Shown piece after piece: positions 1 to 7,515 of a DNA stretch of 17,739 nt (the first letter of the stretch is position 1; each line of letters starts with the position of its first letter). The DNA is from an uncultured Porphyromonadaceae bacterium (GTDB lineage Bacteria > Bacteroidota > Bacteroidia > Bacteroidales > Muribaculaceae). Under the pieces are notes generated by a model. That model saw only the letters and a program-made list of their open reading frames with translations. It had not been told where the DNA came from and did no database searches. The stretch lies in the NCBI GenBank assembly GCA_900548975.1, contig URMS01000038.1:1-17739 (forward strand), read 5' to 3'. Made by a program: the position numbers and the translations under genes.

Positions 1-598
1 TATAGCCGAGCACACGTATTTCACCGCCTATTTCCACCATATAATTCTTCACGCCGTTGCGTTCGAGCATTTCGGCCACACAATCTACCCCATAGCCCTT
101 GGCTAACGACGAAAAATCGAAACGCGTATCACTGGTCTTGCGCATTAGTCGTCCGCGCCTGCCGATCTTACATTCACCGATACCAACAGAAGCCAGTGCG
201 GCCTCGATGAGCGAATCGGACGGTGTACCGTCGGTGTCAACTCTCCCAAAGCCCCACAGATCCACAAGAGGCGCTACAGTAGGATCGTAGCGACCGCCTG
301 AAAGGGCGTTGACATACACCGCGCAATCAAAGATCGTACGGAAATGCACATCTACCGTATCGCACTCTCCGGCATTGACGGCCGAAAGGGCCGATGCCGG
401 ATTAAACATCGACAATTCACTGTCTACCAAAGCTATCTGAGCCTTGATAGAGTCCGAGAGATCGGTCTCGCCCGAGTACACCACATGGTATGTGGTCGCC
501 CAGGCCGTTCCATCGTTTGTAATAAAATTCTGCGAACAGCTTGCAAATGTCAAAATAAATACCGATATTAGCGGCAGAGTTATAATTCCATGTTTCAT
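1..598 (-). CDS. apbE: ApbE-like FAD:protein FMN transferase lipoprotein, C-terminus cut by window edge
   Basis: This family transfers FMN from FAD onto threonines of target proteins such as the NqrB/NqrC/RnfG subunits of redox pumps. I translated it directly from the reverse strand: 199 residues from the ATG at 598 to the window edge, so roughly the last third of a typical 330-residue protein is missing. Residues 1-21 form a lipoprotein signal with lipobox TFASC (Cys21), so the enzyme should be anchored in the cell envelope. Family motifs are visible: ATTYHVVY at 34-41, GRYDPTVAPLVDLWGFG at 102-118, DFSSLAKGYGVD at 161-172 (FAD-binding region) and NYMVEIGGEIRVLGY at 185-199. It is divergent from the DJ-1 gene, with a promoter-like element just upstream. 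The flavinylation target is not in the window; a role with Na+-NQR or Rnf is inferred from the family only. Confidence 0.9.
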   Translation of the reverse strand, partial: MKHGIITLPLISVFILTFASCSQNFITNDGTAWATTYHVVYSGETDLSDSIKAQIALVDSELSMFNPASALSAVNAGECDTVDVHFRTIFDCAVYVNALSGGRYDPTVAPLVDLWGFGRVDTDGTPSDSLIEAALASVGIGECKIGRRGRLMRKTSDTRFDFSSLAKGYGVDCVAEMLERNGVKNYMVEIGGEIRVLGY

Positions 599-616
599 CC
601 TGTAAAATTTTCACCT

Positions 617-647
617 CAAAAATACACAAAAATCATCAATTAAACAA
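617..647 (-). promoter_or_regulatory. Predicted Bacteroidetes-type promoter for apbE
   Basis: On the minus strand TATTTTTG (617-624) fits the -7 consensus TAnnTTTG, and a TTG (645-647) lies 20 bases upstream at the -33 position. The start codon is at 598, which gives a leader of about 10 bases. This is a consensus match only. Confidence 0.5.
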
Positions 648-649
648 CG

Positions 650-679
650 AACAATAACTCTATCCCGTTTGTTATTGTT
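650..679. repeat. 9-bp inverted repeat in the apbE / DJ-1 divergent region
   Basis: The arms AACAATAAC (650-658) and GTTATTGTT (671-679) are perfectly complementary across a 12-base spacer, so the arm centres lie 21 bp apart, about two helical turns. The repeat sits immediately beside the -33 element of the predicted apbE promoter and 83 bases before the DJ-1 start. It could be an operator for a dimeric regulator or a leader hairpin of the DJ-1 transcript. The rest of 599-761 shows no further clear signal. Confidence 0.4.
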
Positions 680-761
680 ATCAGAGACCGCATAGGTACA
701 CCCGGCGGCTTTCCCCCATAACCTCGAAACGTAGTCTATCCATCCACAAAACAAACCTACC

Positions 762-1334
762 ATGCACCGTTCATTTATTTTCCTTGCTGAAGGTTTCGAA
801 GAAATCGAAGCCCTGACCGTTGTCGACGTAATGCGTCGCGCCGGTATGGACATCAAGACAGTGTCAATCAACGATTCGAAAACAGTAGTCGGCGCGCACG
901 GCATACCCGTAGTGGCCGATATCACTTTTAAAGAAGCCGACTTTGCCGACTCGGAATGGCTTATTCTCCCCGGCGGAATGCCCGGCGCCACACATCTGCA
1001 CCAGTTCCAGGCCCTTGGCGATCTGCTCAAGGTACACAAAGGCAAAATTGCTGCTATATGCGCTTCTCCTGCAGTAGTGCTCGCCCCCCTGGGCATCCTC
1101 GACGGCCGTGAGGCCACATGCTATCCCGGCTTCGAGAACGAATGCAAAAAAAATGGCGCAACCATGCGCGATGTGCCTGTTATGACCCTCGATACCCTCA
1201 TCACGGCCAACGGACCCAGCTCGTCACTGAGATTCGCACTCGCCATTGTAGCCAATTCGATGGGCGACAGTGTTGCCCAGCAGGTAGGTTCGGGTATGCT
1301 CTACTACCCCAAAGGCATGAATTTCTACTTCTGA
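762..1334 (+). CDS. DJ-1/PfpI family protein (YajL-like)
   Basis: A 190-residue cytoplasmic protein, full length for the DJ-1/YajL branch. Members are linked to oxidative or glyoxal stress protection, deglycase or glyoxalase activity and chaperone function; the true substrate is debated. The diagnostic parts are present: AEGFEEIEA at 9-17, with Glu16 matching DJ-1 Glu18, which tunes the nucleophile; LPGGMPGA at 69-76; and the nucleophile elbow AAICASPAV with Cys100 matching DJ-1 Cys106. The older family label 'ThiJ' does not imply a thiamine role here. The gene stands alone on its strand, divergent from apbE, and ends 20 bases before a strong hairpin. No recognisable Shine-Dalgarno or TAnnTTTG box was found upstream. 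Confidence 0.92.
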   Translation: MHRSFIFLAEGFEEIEALTVVDVMRRAGMDIKTVSINDSKTVVGAHGIPVVADITFKEADFADSEWLILPGGMPGATHLHQFQALGDLLKVHKGKIAAICASPAVVLAPLGILDGREATCYPGFENECKKNGATMRDVPVMTLDTLITANGPSSSLRFALAIVANSMGDSVAQQVGSGMLYYPKGMNFYF

Positions 1335-1352
1335 TTTCACAATAAGACATAC

Positions 1353-1392
1353 AGAACCCCCGGCAGCTTGCTCTGGAGCTGCCGGGGGTTCT
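1353..1392. terminator. Bidirectional hairpin terminator between DJ-1 and the adhesin gene
   Basis: A perfect stem pairs 1353-1368 with 1377-1392 (16 bp, GC-rich, containing CCCCCGGCAGCT) around an 8-base loop. It lies between two convergent stop codons, at 1334 (plus) and 1405 (minus). Only short T-rich flanks follow in either direction, so it is a strong hairpin with a weak U-tract. Confidence 0.75.
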
Positions 1393-1404
1393 CATGTTAT
1401 CGCG

Positions 1405-4400
1405 TCAGCGTACAGTCACCTTGGATATGCGCGACCCACCCTGCACAAGATAGATGCCGGTCGACGCCTCGACTTCAACCGTGGATGCTGCCGACGGAGT
1501 GCTGTATACTACCTTGCCGTCGACCGATGCCACGGTCACGGGGAGGCCTTCGGCCCCTGTCACACGGATCTTGTCGCCGCCGGTTATCACCACTTCGCCG
1601 CCCTCGGCAGTACCGATGCCGCTCGAGCCCAGAGTCACGGCTACGGCATCGCAGGCACGCGATTCGGCCATATTATACACCGCGCTCACACGGTAAGTGA
1701 ACACTCCCTGTACTCCGGGAATCTCGGCGTAGGAAGTTTCAGCCACAGGCTCTGCCGTGAGTTTCACGCCGTCGCGGTACACGTTGTAGCCTTCCAGGCG
1801 GGTATCTGTCGGAAGCTTCGAAGCCGCTTCGAAACATATATCATCCACAAGCAGGGCGTACGAGTCGTAAGCGTTGTGGCGGATTGCAAAATAATTGGCA
1901 CCGGCCGGAACAACGGCCTTGTACTGCGTCCAGTCCTCCGACACTTCGCCGTCGGCAGGATAGTTCTCCACCGCATTGATCTTTGTAAACTCGCCGTCGG
2001 CTTCGGAACCATAGAGCACTTCGAACGATTCGGGGATATACGACGTAAAGCTGCGGGCGAAGAACGTAACGGTCTGTTCATTACCGCTCAACCGGGGCGA
2101 TATCAGCCAGTTGTCGTTCGGTCCTTTGGCACTCCATGCCACAAGAAGGGTATTTCCGCTGTGAGGAGCGATATCGATATAGGAATCGGAGGGCACGCCC
2201 GCTTTCACAGGGTCGTAAAGCTGAAAAGCCATGGGAAGAGTGCGGTACGGATTTTTAGTATCGCCTATAAACGAATAGGTCTTGCCGCGGTCCTTGTCTA
2301 TCATCTGCCATCCGCCGAAATTCTCTATAGTCAGAGCCTCGTAGTCGGGATTCTCGAAATCTTCCGTCATAGCCTGCGGCTCGAGCAGACCGGCCAGTGA
2401 GGGCGCTGTCCACTGTAGCTCGACCTTGCCGGCACCTGCATCTGTAGCTGCAAGACCTTCGACACCCGGCACCTCGGGATGAACCACCTCAATGACAGTC
2501 CCGGCCTTGTTATTTGCCGCATTCATATCGCCTGCCGCCTTCACTTCGACGGCCACATCGAGCCGGTCATCGAGGACTGTAGCGGGTACTGCGAAAACAA
2601 GCGAGGTCACCTTACCGGTGGCTATAGTACCGATTTCCTTTTCGGCCGCCTTTACACCGTTGCTGAACATCTCCACACCGACAGCCTCGCAGTCTTTTTC
2701 GCCGATATTCTCGAGCGCAACCGTCAGCAGAGCGCTCTCGCCGCTTGCCACACTGCGTTTGCCGCTCATCGACGATATGCGTATATCGTTTTCCACAAGG
2801 TCTATAACACGCATATTATCCAGAGGCACGCTCCATATGTGCTCATCATCGTTGTGTATGGCTTTCAGCCGCACACCCACCTGTATATATCCGGCCGTTT
2901 TGTACTCCGAGAGATCGATACGGCAAAGAGTCCAGTCGTCGGTAGGATTTTGCATCAGATCGATATCGCGCACCGATTCGGGCTGCGAGCCATCCTTGCC
3001 GACAAGTGCCTGCAGCAGGCTGCCTTTGCCCTGATACCAGAATTCGAACACCGGCCGGGCCGCCTTGCTTACATCTATTTTGGCCGAATAGAACCCATAC
3101 ACGCCGTCCTTCGACATCGGCATGAAATAGAAGAAACCATTGTCGGCATCGTGCGAGTTGAGGTATTCGGGCTCGGCATCTTCGTCATCGGCATTGGTCT
3201 GCAGTTCGTTGTCGTACATGGTTCCGGTGAGCATGGAGCTGTCCGACGCCGGATCGATAACCCACATCTGCTGATAGCAGGCATCGGAGAAACTTTCGTG
3301 CCAGGGAGTGCTGTCGGGCTGTCCGATCACCACGATATTCGAGTTTGTCGCCAGGGAATAGTATATCTCGTCAATACCTGCTGTCACCTGATAGGCAACG
3401 AAATCCTGCGCGGCGAAGTCGCTGTAGTCCAGCACGATCTTTGTCTGGTCGGTTGTGGCAATGGCGGGGTCGTAGTAGGAGCCGAAGGCATCGAAAATAT
3501 AATATGTCACTTTCGATGCATCTACATAGCCGCCGTTCTCGCCTGTCTCGCCCACGGCGTCCCAGCTGAGAGTCACGGTCTTGAAATCGTCCGACAGGGT
3601 GGCTTTCACATTCTCTACCGGCAGCGGATTGTCGGGGCCGGCATAGAAATCGAGTATTTTGGCCGTCTCGCCCGGAGTGTCGTCGACATATGCAGTGGCC
3701 TCGATGCGGTTATAGCCGTTGTTGTTCAGATCGGTCTCGAATTTGAGTTCCTGGCCTGGAACGACATCGGTAAATGTATGTGTCACCAACCAGTTAGTCT
3801 TCACTTCTACTTTGCTAATCTTTTCCAGATCACCGCCCTCGATATCTTTAAGGGGAGCTGTATACTGTACGGTGGCTTTCAGCTCGCCCTTGGGAGCGAG
3901 TTCGTAGCTCAGTTCGCCGGCCGCAGGGGGTATCACCTTGGAGCCGCTTTCAATCACCGAAAAATCGTATAAAGTGATGATAGCAGTATTTTCGAGTGTG
4001 GTGGTGCTGTGGAAGCCGAAATAGTAATAACCGTCTTCATCTACCGTAAACTCAACCTCCTGTGTCGGCTGGGCTGTGTTCTTGTCGTATTTCACTTTAA
4101 TTTCGTGAGTGGCAATCAGTTCGCGGGTCATGGCCGAAGGTTCCTGACTGCCGCCCATATAGAAAGCCAACAGACCGATTTTGTTGGCTCCGACCGTGTT
4201 CAGCCCTTCGCCGAAACTCGCTGTATAGCTTTTGCCAGCAAAAAGGTGTACCGCCGGCGAAAGCATCCAGTCGTCGTTCGCCTGCGCTATATCTTTGTTA
4301 GGACCGGTACATGCCGCATATGAAGTCATGTGGCTCCAGCCCTTCTTATCCTCGTTGAGATCGAATTTCGGATAAAGATCGGCCTGGCTCTTGCCCATCT

Positions 4401-4602
4401 GATGCGTAAACGGTACCTCGACGGCATCGGCGGGAGCTTCGGCGGCACGGAATGCAGGCGCGGAAACATGTCTGCGCGCCGTCTGCTCGCGGACGGAGGC
4501 CTCAGGCAGTTTCTTCATCGTAGAGACACTGCGATGAGGTAATTCGGCCATAAGGCACAGTGGCAAACCCACAAGCAAAGCAAAAAGTAAAGTTTTTCTC
4601 AT
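1405..4602 (-). CDS. Secreted multi-domain adhesin-like protein: choice-of-anchor J / FN3 repeats with Por-type C-terminal tail
   Basis: A 1065-residue protein with an N-terminal signal peptide (residues 1-19, MRKTLLFALLVGLPLCLMA). From N to C the sequence suggests a jelly-roll/cleaved-adhesin-like domain (about 62-217, NDDWMLSP at 109-116); two FN3-like segments (about 225-325 and 327-427); a second jelly-roll (about 433-602); a CARDB-like beta domain (about 605-707); an FN3 start (712-738, KVELQWTAPS); a well-formed choice-of-anchor J domain (about 746-926, DNWLISP at 830-836, DDICFE at 920-925); the rest of an FN3 (about 936-990, GYNVYRDGVKL); and a C-terminal sorting-like tail (about 1005-1065, ending GIYLVQGGSRISKVTVR). 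The J domain followed by NVYRDG resembles the hemagglutinin/adhesin regions of Porphyromonas gingipains. No protease domain is seen. Export by type IX secretion, or surface display, is inferred from the tail. The ligand is unknown. Confidence 0.85.
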   Translation of the reverse strand: MRKTLLFALLVGLPLCLMAELPHRSVSTMKKLPEASVREQTARRHVSAPAFRAAEAPADAVEVPFTHQMGKSQADLYPKFDLNEDKKGWSHMTSYAACTGPNKDIAQANDDWMLSPAVHLFAGKSYTASFGEGLNTVGANKIGLLAFYMGGSQEPSAMTRELIATHEIKVKYDKNTAQPTQEVEFTVDEDGYYYFGFHSTTTLENTAIITLYDFSVIESGSKVIPPAAGELSYELAPKGELKATVQYTAPLKDIEGGDLEKISKVEVKTNWLVTHTFTDVVPGQELKFETDLNNNGYNRIEATAYVDDTPGETAKILDFYAGPDNPLPVENVKATLSDDFKTVTLSWDAVGETGENGGYVDASKVTYYIFDAFGSYYDPAIATTDQTKIVLDYSDFAAQDFVAYQVTAGIDEIYYSLATNSNIVVIGQPDSTPWHESFSDACYQQMWVIDPASDSSMLTGTMYDNELQTNADDEDAEPEYLNSHDADNGFFYFMPMSKDGVYGFYSAKIDVSKAARPVFEFWYQGKGSLLQALVGKDGSQPESVRDIDLMQNPTDDWTLCRIDLSEYKTAGYIQVGVRLKAIHNDDEHIWSVPLDNMRVIDLVENDIRISSMSGKRSVASGESALLTVALENIGEKDCEAVGVEMFSNGVKAAEKEIGTIATGKVTSLVFAVPATVLDDRLDVAVEVKAAGDMNAANNKAGTVIEVVHPEVPGVEGLAATDAGAGKVELQWTAPSLAGLLEPQAMTEDFENPDYEALTIENFGGWQMIDKDRGKTYSFIGDTKNPYRTLPMAFQLYDPVKAGVPSDSYIDIAPHSGNTLLVAWSAKGPNDNWLISPRLSGNEQTVTFFARSFTSYIPESFEVLYGSEADGEFTKINAVENYPADGEVSEDWTQYKAVVPAGANYFAIRHNAYDSYALLVDDICFEAASKLPTDTRLEGYNVYRDGVKLTAEPVAETSYAEIPGVQGVFTYRVSAVYNMAESRACDAVAVTLGSSGIGTAEGGEVVITGGDKIRVTGAEGLPVTVASVDGKVVYSTPSAASTVEVEASTGIYLVQGGSRISKVTVR

Positions 4603-4633
4603 GTTTTATGTGTATTCGTATGGTTTATGGGTG

Positions 4634-4641
4634 CAAAAGTA
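4634..4641 (-). promoter_or_regulatory. Predicted -7 element for the adhesin-like gene
   Basis: On the minus strand TACTTTTG, followed by CA, matches TAnnTTTG exactly, 32 bases before the start codon at 4602. No TTG is found at the expected -33 distance, so only half of the promoter is supported. Confidence 0.45.
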
Positions 4642-4723
4642 AGCATTTTTCCAACAGAGAAAAGAGAAACGCCTTCTTGTTAACACATATTAACATCCGC
4701 ACGGCAACTTTTATCGAAACTGG

Positions 4724-4731
4724 TATGTTTC
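4724..4731 (+). promoter_or_regulatory. Weak -7-like element for the repeat lipoprotein
   Basis: TATGTTTC differs from TAnnTTTG at the last base and lies 28 bases before the ATG at 4760. It is the best candidate in the 157-bp divergent region, but no convincing -33 element accompanies it. Confidence 0.25.
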
Positions 4732-4759
4732 AACTTGGAAAACTCGAAAAAATACACAA

Positions 4760-5275
4760 ATGAAAAAGTTAGTTCTCACAGCCATCGTGGCTATTGCCCT
4801 CGCCGCTACCTCCTGCGGCACAAAACAGACCGGGGAAGTCTCTGCTTCCGACCTGAAAACGAAAATCGAAAACTGTACCAACCCCGATAGTGTCAAAATA
4901 TATGTCGATCAGGCCAAAGACTATGCTAAGAAACTTGTCGACGAAGGAAAAATCGATGAGGCCAGGAAGTATCTCGATCAGATTGAGCCGGTCGTAAAAG
5001 AAAAAGCGCCCGCTCTCAGCAGCACTTTCGACGCCGTCAACACTGCCCTCGGAAAAGTGAAGGAAGCCGCCGGCGATAAGGCCGAGGAAGCCAAGGATGC
5101 CGCCGCTGCCGCCACCGACAGTGTCAAGAATGCCGCCGACAACGCCGTCCAGAATGCAAAGGACGCCGCTTCCGATGCTGCTCAGAAGACCAAAGATGCC
5201 GTGGAGAACGCCAAGGATGCCGCCTCCGACGCCGCTCAGCAGGGAGCCGACAAAGTAAAGGATCTGCTTAAATAA
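4760..5275 (+). CDS. Small lipoprotein with LEA/apolipoprotein-like amphipathic helical repeats
   Basis: 171 residues. The signal peptide ends in lipobox LAATSC with Cys19 as the lipidated residue, so the mature protein is membrane-anchored. Residues 25-95 look like a compact helical region with a TPR-like flavour (VDEGKIDEARKYL). Residues 98-171 are an almost pure Ala/Lys/Asp/Glu segment of KDAA, DAAQ and VKNAAD motifs that should form a long amphipathic helix resembling group 3 LEA proteins or YtxH-like tails. The 11-residue block NAKDAASDAAQ occurs exactly twice (132-142 and 150-160, period 18), yet its codons differ at six synonymous positions. The gene is monocistronic and ends at the hairpin at 5296. 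Function is not recognised; envelope stress or structural protection is a guess from composition. Confidence 0.85.
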   Translation: MKKLVLTAIVAIALAATSCGTKQTGEVSASDLKTKIENCTNPDSVKIYVDQAKDYAKKLVDEGKIDEARKYLDQIEPVVKEKAPALSSTFDAVNTALGKVKEAAGDKAEEAKDAAAAATDSVKNAADNAVQNAKDAASDAAQKTKDAVENAKDAASDAAQQGADKVKDLLK

Positions 5276-5295
5276 ATAGTATACTTCTAATTGAA

Positions 5296-5333
5296 CAGGA
5301 GGGCATCTGACCGTGTTGTCAGATGCCCTCCTG
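5296..5333. terminator. Bidirectional terminator between the repeat lipoprotein and the thi operon
   Basis: A perfect 16-bp stem pairs 5296-5311 with 5318-5333 (containing GGAGGGCATCTGAC) around the 6-base loop CGTGTT. It separates convergent stops at 5275 (plus) and 5346 (minus). The plus-strand flank is CATTTTA, giving a short U-tract. Confidence 0.8.
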
Positions 5334-5345
5334 CATTTTATCCGG

Positions 5346-6167
5346 TTATTCCTTCCACAAAGCGTGGAAATGATGCACCGGACCATGTCCGTGGCCGATA
5401 TCGTAGTCGGCACCGGCTTCGATGGCCGCCGCTATATAGTCCTTGGCGGCGCGTGCGGCTTCGTCGAGGCTCATGCCCTTGGCAAGCGAGGCCGCGAACG
5501 CCGACGACAGGGTGCAGCCCGTGCCATGGGTATTGACCGTGTCGAGACGGCGCGACTTCAGTTCGGTCGTCTTGCCGGTCTCGGCATTATAAAATACATC
5601 GATAAGTTCGCTGTCGTGCAGATGTCCCGCCTTGAGGAGCACCGACACACCGCCGCAGCGCTCCGAAAGTTCGCGGGCGGCAGCGGGCAGTTCGGTCTGA
5701 TCGGTGAGGGGATGCCCTAAGAGCAGCTCCGCCTCGGGTATATTGGGCGTTATTACCCGCACACGCGGTATAAGCTCGTCGCGGAGTGTGGCCACGGCGT
5801 CGGCCTCGAGCAGAGGGTCGCCCGAAGTAGCCACCATCACGGGGTCGAGCACCACGTTTTTTATATCGTACTGCGCGAGGGTGTCGCGGACGGCACGTAT
5901 CAGCTCCGACGAGTGAAGCATGCCTATCTTGATGGCGTCGGTGCCTATGTCGTCGAGCACCGAGCGAATCTGCCCTGTCACGAAATCGACGGGTATGGGA
6001 TGCACGCCGGTCACTCCGACGGTATTCTCGTCTACAACAGCCACCACCACCGATGTGCCGTAGCAGCCGAGTGCCGAGAAGGTCTTCAGATCGGCCTGCA
6101 GACCGGCGCCTCCGCTGGGATCGCTGCCGGCTATGGTAAGAGCGCGGCGATAGGTTTTCTTGCTCAT
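5346..6167 (-). CDS. thiD: Hydroxymethylpyrimidine/phosphomethylpyrimidine kinase ThiD
   Basis: ThiD phosphorylates hydroxymethylpyrimidine (HMP) to HMP-P and then HMP-PP, the pyrimidine substrate of ThiE. The chosen ATG at 6167 gives 273 residues and overlaps the tenA stop as ATGA; a GTG at 6176 would add three residues and is less likely. Ribokinase-fold motifs are clear: TIAGSDPSGGAGLQADLKT at 11-29, LDPVMVATSG at 107-116, and the anion-hole/catalytic segment THGTGCTLSSA at 213-223 with Cys218. Length is normal for a stand-alone ThiD without a fused ThiE. It is the last gene of the operon, followed by the terminator at 5296-5333. Confidence 0.95.
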   Translation of the reverse strand: MSKKTYRRALTIAGSDPSGGAGLQADLKTFSALGCYGTSVVVAVVDENTVGVTGVHPIPVDFVTGQIRSVLDDIGTDAIKIGMLHSSELIRAVRDTLAQYDIKNVVLDPVMVATSGDPLLEADAVATLRDELIPRVRVITPNIPEAELLLGHPLTDQTELPAAARELSERCGGVSVLLKAGHLHDSELIDVFYNAETGKTTELKSRRLDTVNTHGTGCTLSSAFAASLAKGMSLDEAARAAKDYIAAAIEAGADYDIGHGHGPVHHFHALWKE

Positions 6168-6814
6168 AGGCCCCACATGTTCTGTTTATATGCGCTGTCC
6201 CAGAAGAGCCATTCCATATTGGTGGCCTCTACGAAAGCTTCGGTCATGGCGCGGCGTACCTCGGGAGTAGCGGCTTCGGCAAGATCGTCGCAGATGGATA
6301 TGGCCAGATTGTTGCTCGTCTCGAAAGCGGGATCGCCGTAGCAGTCGATCCATGCCTTATAGGGATTCGAGTCGCCCTCCTGACATTTGTAGATGGTTTC
6401 GCCCACCTCTTTATATACCCAGAAACACGGCAGAATGGCGGCTGCGGCCACCTCGACCGGTGCGAAGGCATGCGATTTAAGCCACGACGTATACAGGTTG
6501 CAGGCCGTGCTCATGTGCATGTCCTCGAGTTTTTCGCCGTGGAGATACACTTCGTGCAGGGCTTTCTCCACAGCCACACCGTCGCCAGCGAAAGCTATGA
6601 ATGCAGCGGCATGGTCGTTGCGGCCCAGGCGCGACGCTATGTGGGCCAGCACACGGAAATACTCGGCGATATAGAGCGAATCCTGGCGGATATAGAACAG
6701 GAAACGGTCGTGCGACAGGCTGCCGTCGGTGAGCTCCTTGATGAAGGGCAGCTCGAGAATCTTGTTATAGGTCGGGAGTGCTGCCTCCCAGGCCTCTTGA
6801 CTCCATTTTTTCAT
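6164..6814 (-). CDS. tenA: Thiaminase II / aminopyrimidine aminohydrolase TenA
   Basis: TenA hydrolyses 4-amino-5-aminomethyl-2-methylpyrimidine, a thiamine breakdown product, to HMP for re-use by ThiD. The 216-residue protein is full length for the family. Active-site positions known from Bacillus TenA are visible: Asp45 in YIRQDSLYIAEY, the nucleophile Cys130 in LPCFWVYKEVGE, and Glu201 in EWLFWDSAY. It is therefore the cysteine-type (TenA_C) enzyme. Its ATG overlaps the methyltransferase stop by 4 bases (ATGA), and its own stop overlaps thiD, so translation is probably coupled. With no thiC in the operon, this gene may supply the pyrimidine half from salvaged material. Confidence 0.95.
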   Translation of the reverse strand: MKKWSQEAWEAALPTYNKILELPFIKELTDGSLSHDRFLFYIRQDSLYIAEYFRVLAHIASRLGRNDHAAAFIAFAGDGVAVEKALHEVYLHGEKLEDMHMSTACNLYTSWLKSHAFAPVEVAAAAILPCFWVYKEVGETIYKCQEGDSNPYKAWIDCYGDPAFETSNNLAISICDDLAEAATPEVRRAMTEAFVEATNMEWLFWDSAYKQNMWGL

Positions 6815-7509
6815 TTTATAGCGCTTATTGCCACGTAGTCGCCACGGTCGTAGCCTTCTACGGGTTGTTCTTCGGTGTTGTCGGAATAAAGTGGATGTGT
6901 GGTGAGGGTCTGCGCGAAAGTAAGGTTACGGAAACCGGCGTCTTCGAGCATAGCTATTTTCTCGGCGGTGGTGCGCCATTTGGCCACCTCCACAAATTCT
7001 ATCGGATAGGGGTTCGGCGGATAGCATCCTTCCAGAAGCGGATGTTCCCAGGTGCCGAGAGCCTTTGCAAGATTGTAGAGAATGCCGTAGGAACTCTCCT
7101 TGGGCACATCCACGAGCACTATGCGGCCGCCGGGCTTCAGGGCCTTGTACACTCTGCGTACCACCTCGGCCAGACCGTCGATATAGCTCGGAGTGCCGTT
7201 GAAAAGTATGGTGTCGTAGACACCGTCGCCGAAATCGGCGTTTTCGGCCGTGGAGATAGTCACTTCCACACCGCGGTGACGCGCTATGGCAGCCATGGCC
7301 TCCGAAGGCTCGATGCCGTCGCGTATGTCGATGCCGCGCTCCTCGCGCAGTATTTTTTCGAACAGACCGCTGCCGCAGCCTACTGAGAGAATGCGTCCGG
7401 CGTCGCGGAGCATAGATGCCACAAGGTTGACCTCGGAATAGAGCACATTCCTGTTCTCAAGAAACCATGCGTCGTATTGCTGGGCATATTCGTCGAATCC
7501 TTTTCCCAT
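6811..7509 (-). CDS. Class I SAM-dependent methyltransferase of unknown substrate, inside the thi operon
   Basis: 232 residues with a Rossmann methyltransferase core: SAM-binding motif I at 41-50 (LSVGCGSGLF), an acidic ribose ligand position Glu67 (GIEPSEAM), a motif II-like segment near 98-110 (VYDTILFNGTPSYI) and LKPGGRIVLVDVP at 124-136. The N-terminal FDEYAQQYDAWF (5-16) is typical of UbiE/type 11 methyltransferases. The C-terminal part (about 150-222) carries a CYPPNPYPIEF segment (162-172) that may shape the substrate pocket. It lies 6 bases after thiF and overlaps tenA by 4 bases, so it is co-transcribed under the TPP riboswitch. No methylation step exists in canonical thiamine synthesis. 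Its substrate is unassigned; a role in pyrimidine or thiazole metabolism, or a hitch-hiking gene, are both possible. Confidence 0.9.
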   Translation of the reverse strand: MGKGFDEYAQQYDAWFLENRNVLYSEVNLVASMLRDAGRILSVGCGSGLFEKILREERGIDIRDGIEPSEAMAAIARHRGVEVTISTAENADFGDGVYDTILFNGTPSYIDGLAEVVRRVYKALKPGGRIVLVDVPKESSYGILYNLAKALGTWEHPLLEGCYPPNPYPIEFVEVAKWRTTAEKIAMLEDAGFRNLTFAQTLTTHPLYSDNTEEQPVEGYDRGDYVAISAIK

Positions 7510-7515
7510 ATATTG

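Noticed and set aside
762..1334. A thiamine role for the DJ-1 protein because of the family name ThiJ and the thi operon nearby
   Set aside because: The name is historical; the gene is 4 kb away on the other strand, outside the riboswitch unit, with two other transcription units between.
2479..3972. A 497-codon open frame on the plus strand
   Set aside because: It is antisense to the adhesin-like gene, has no recognisable domain or promoter, and has the low-complexity look of a complementary-strand frame.
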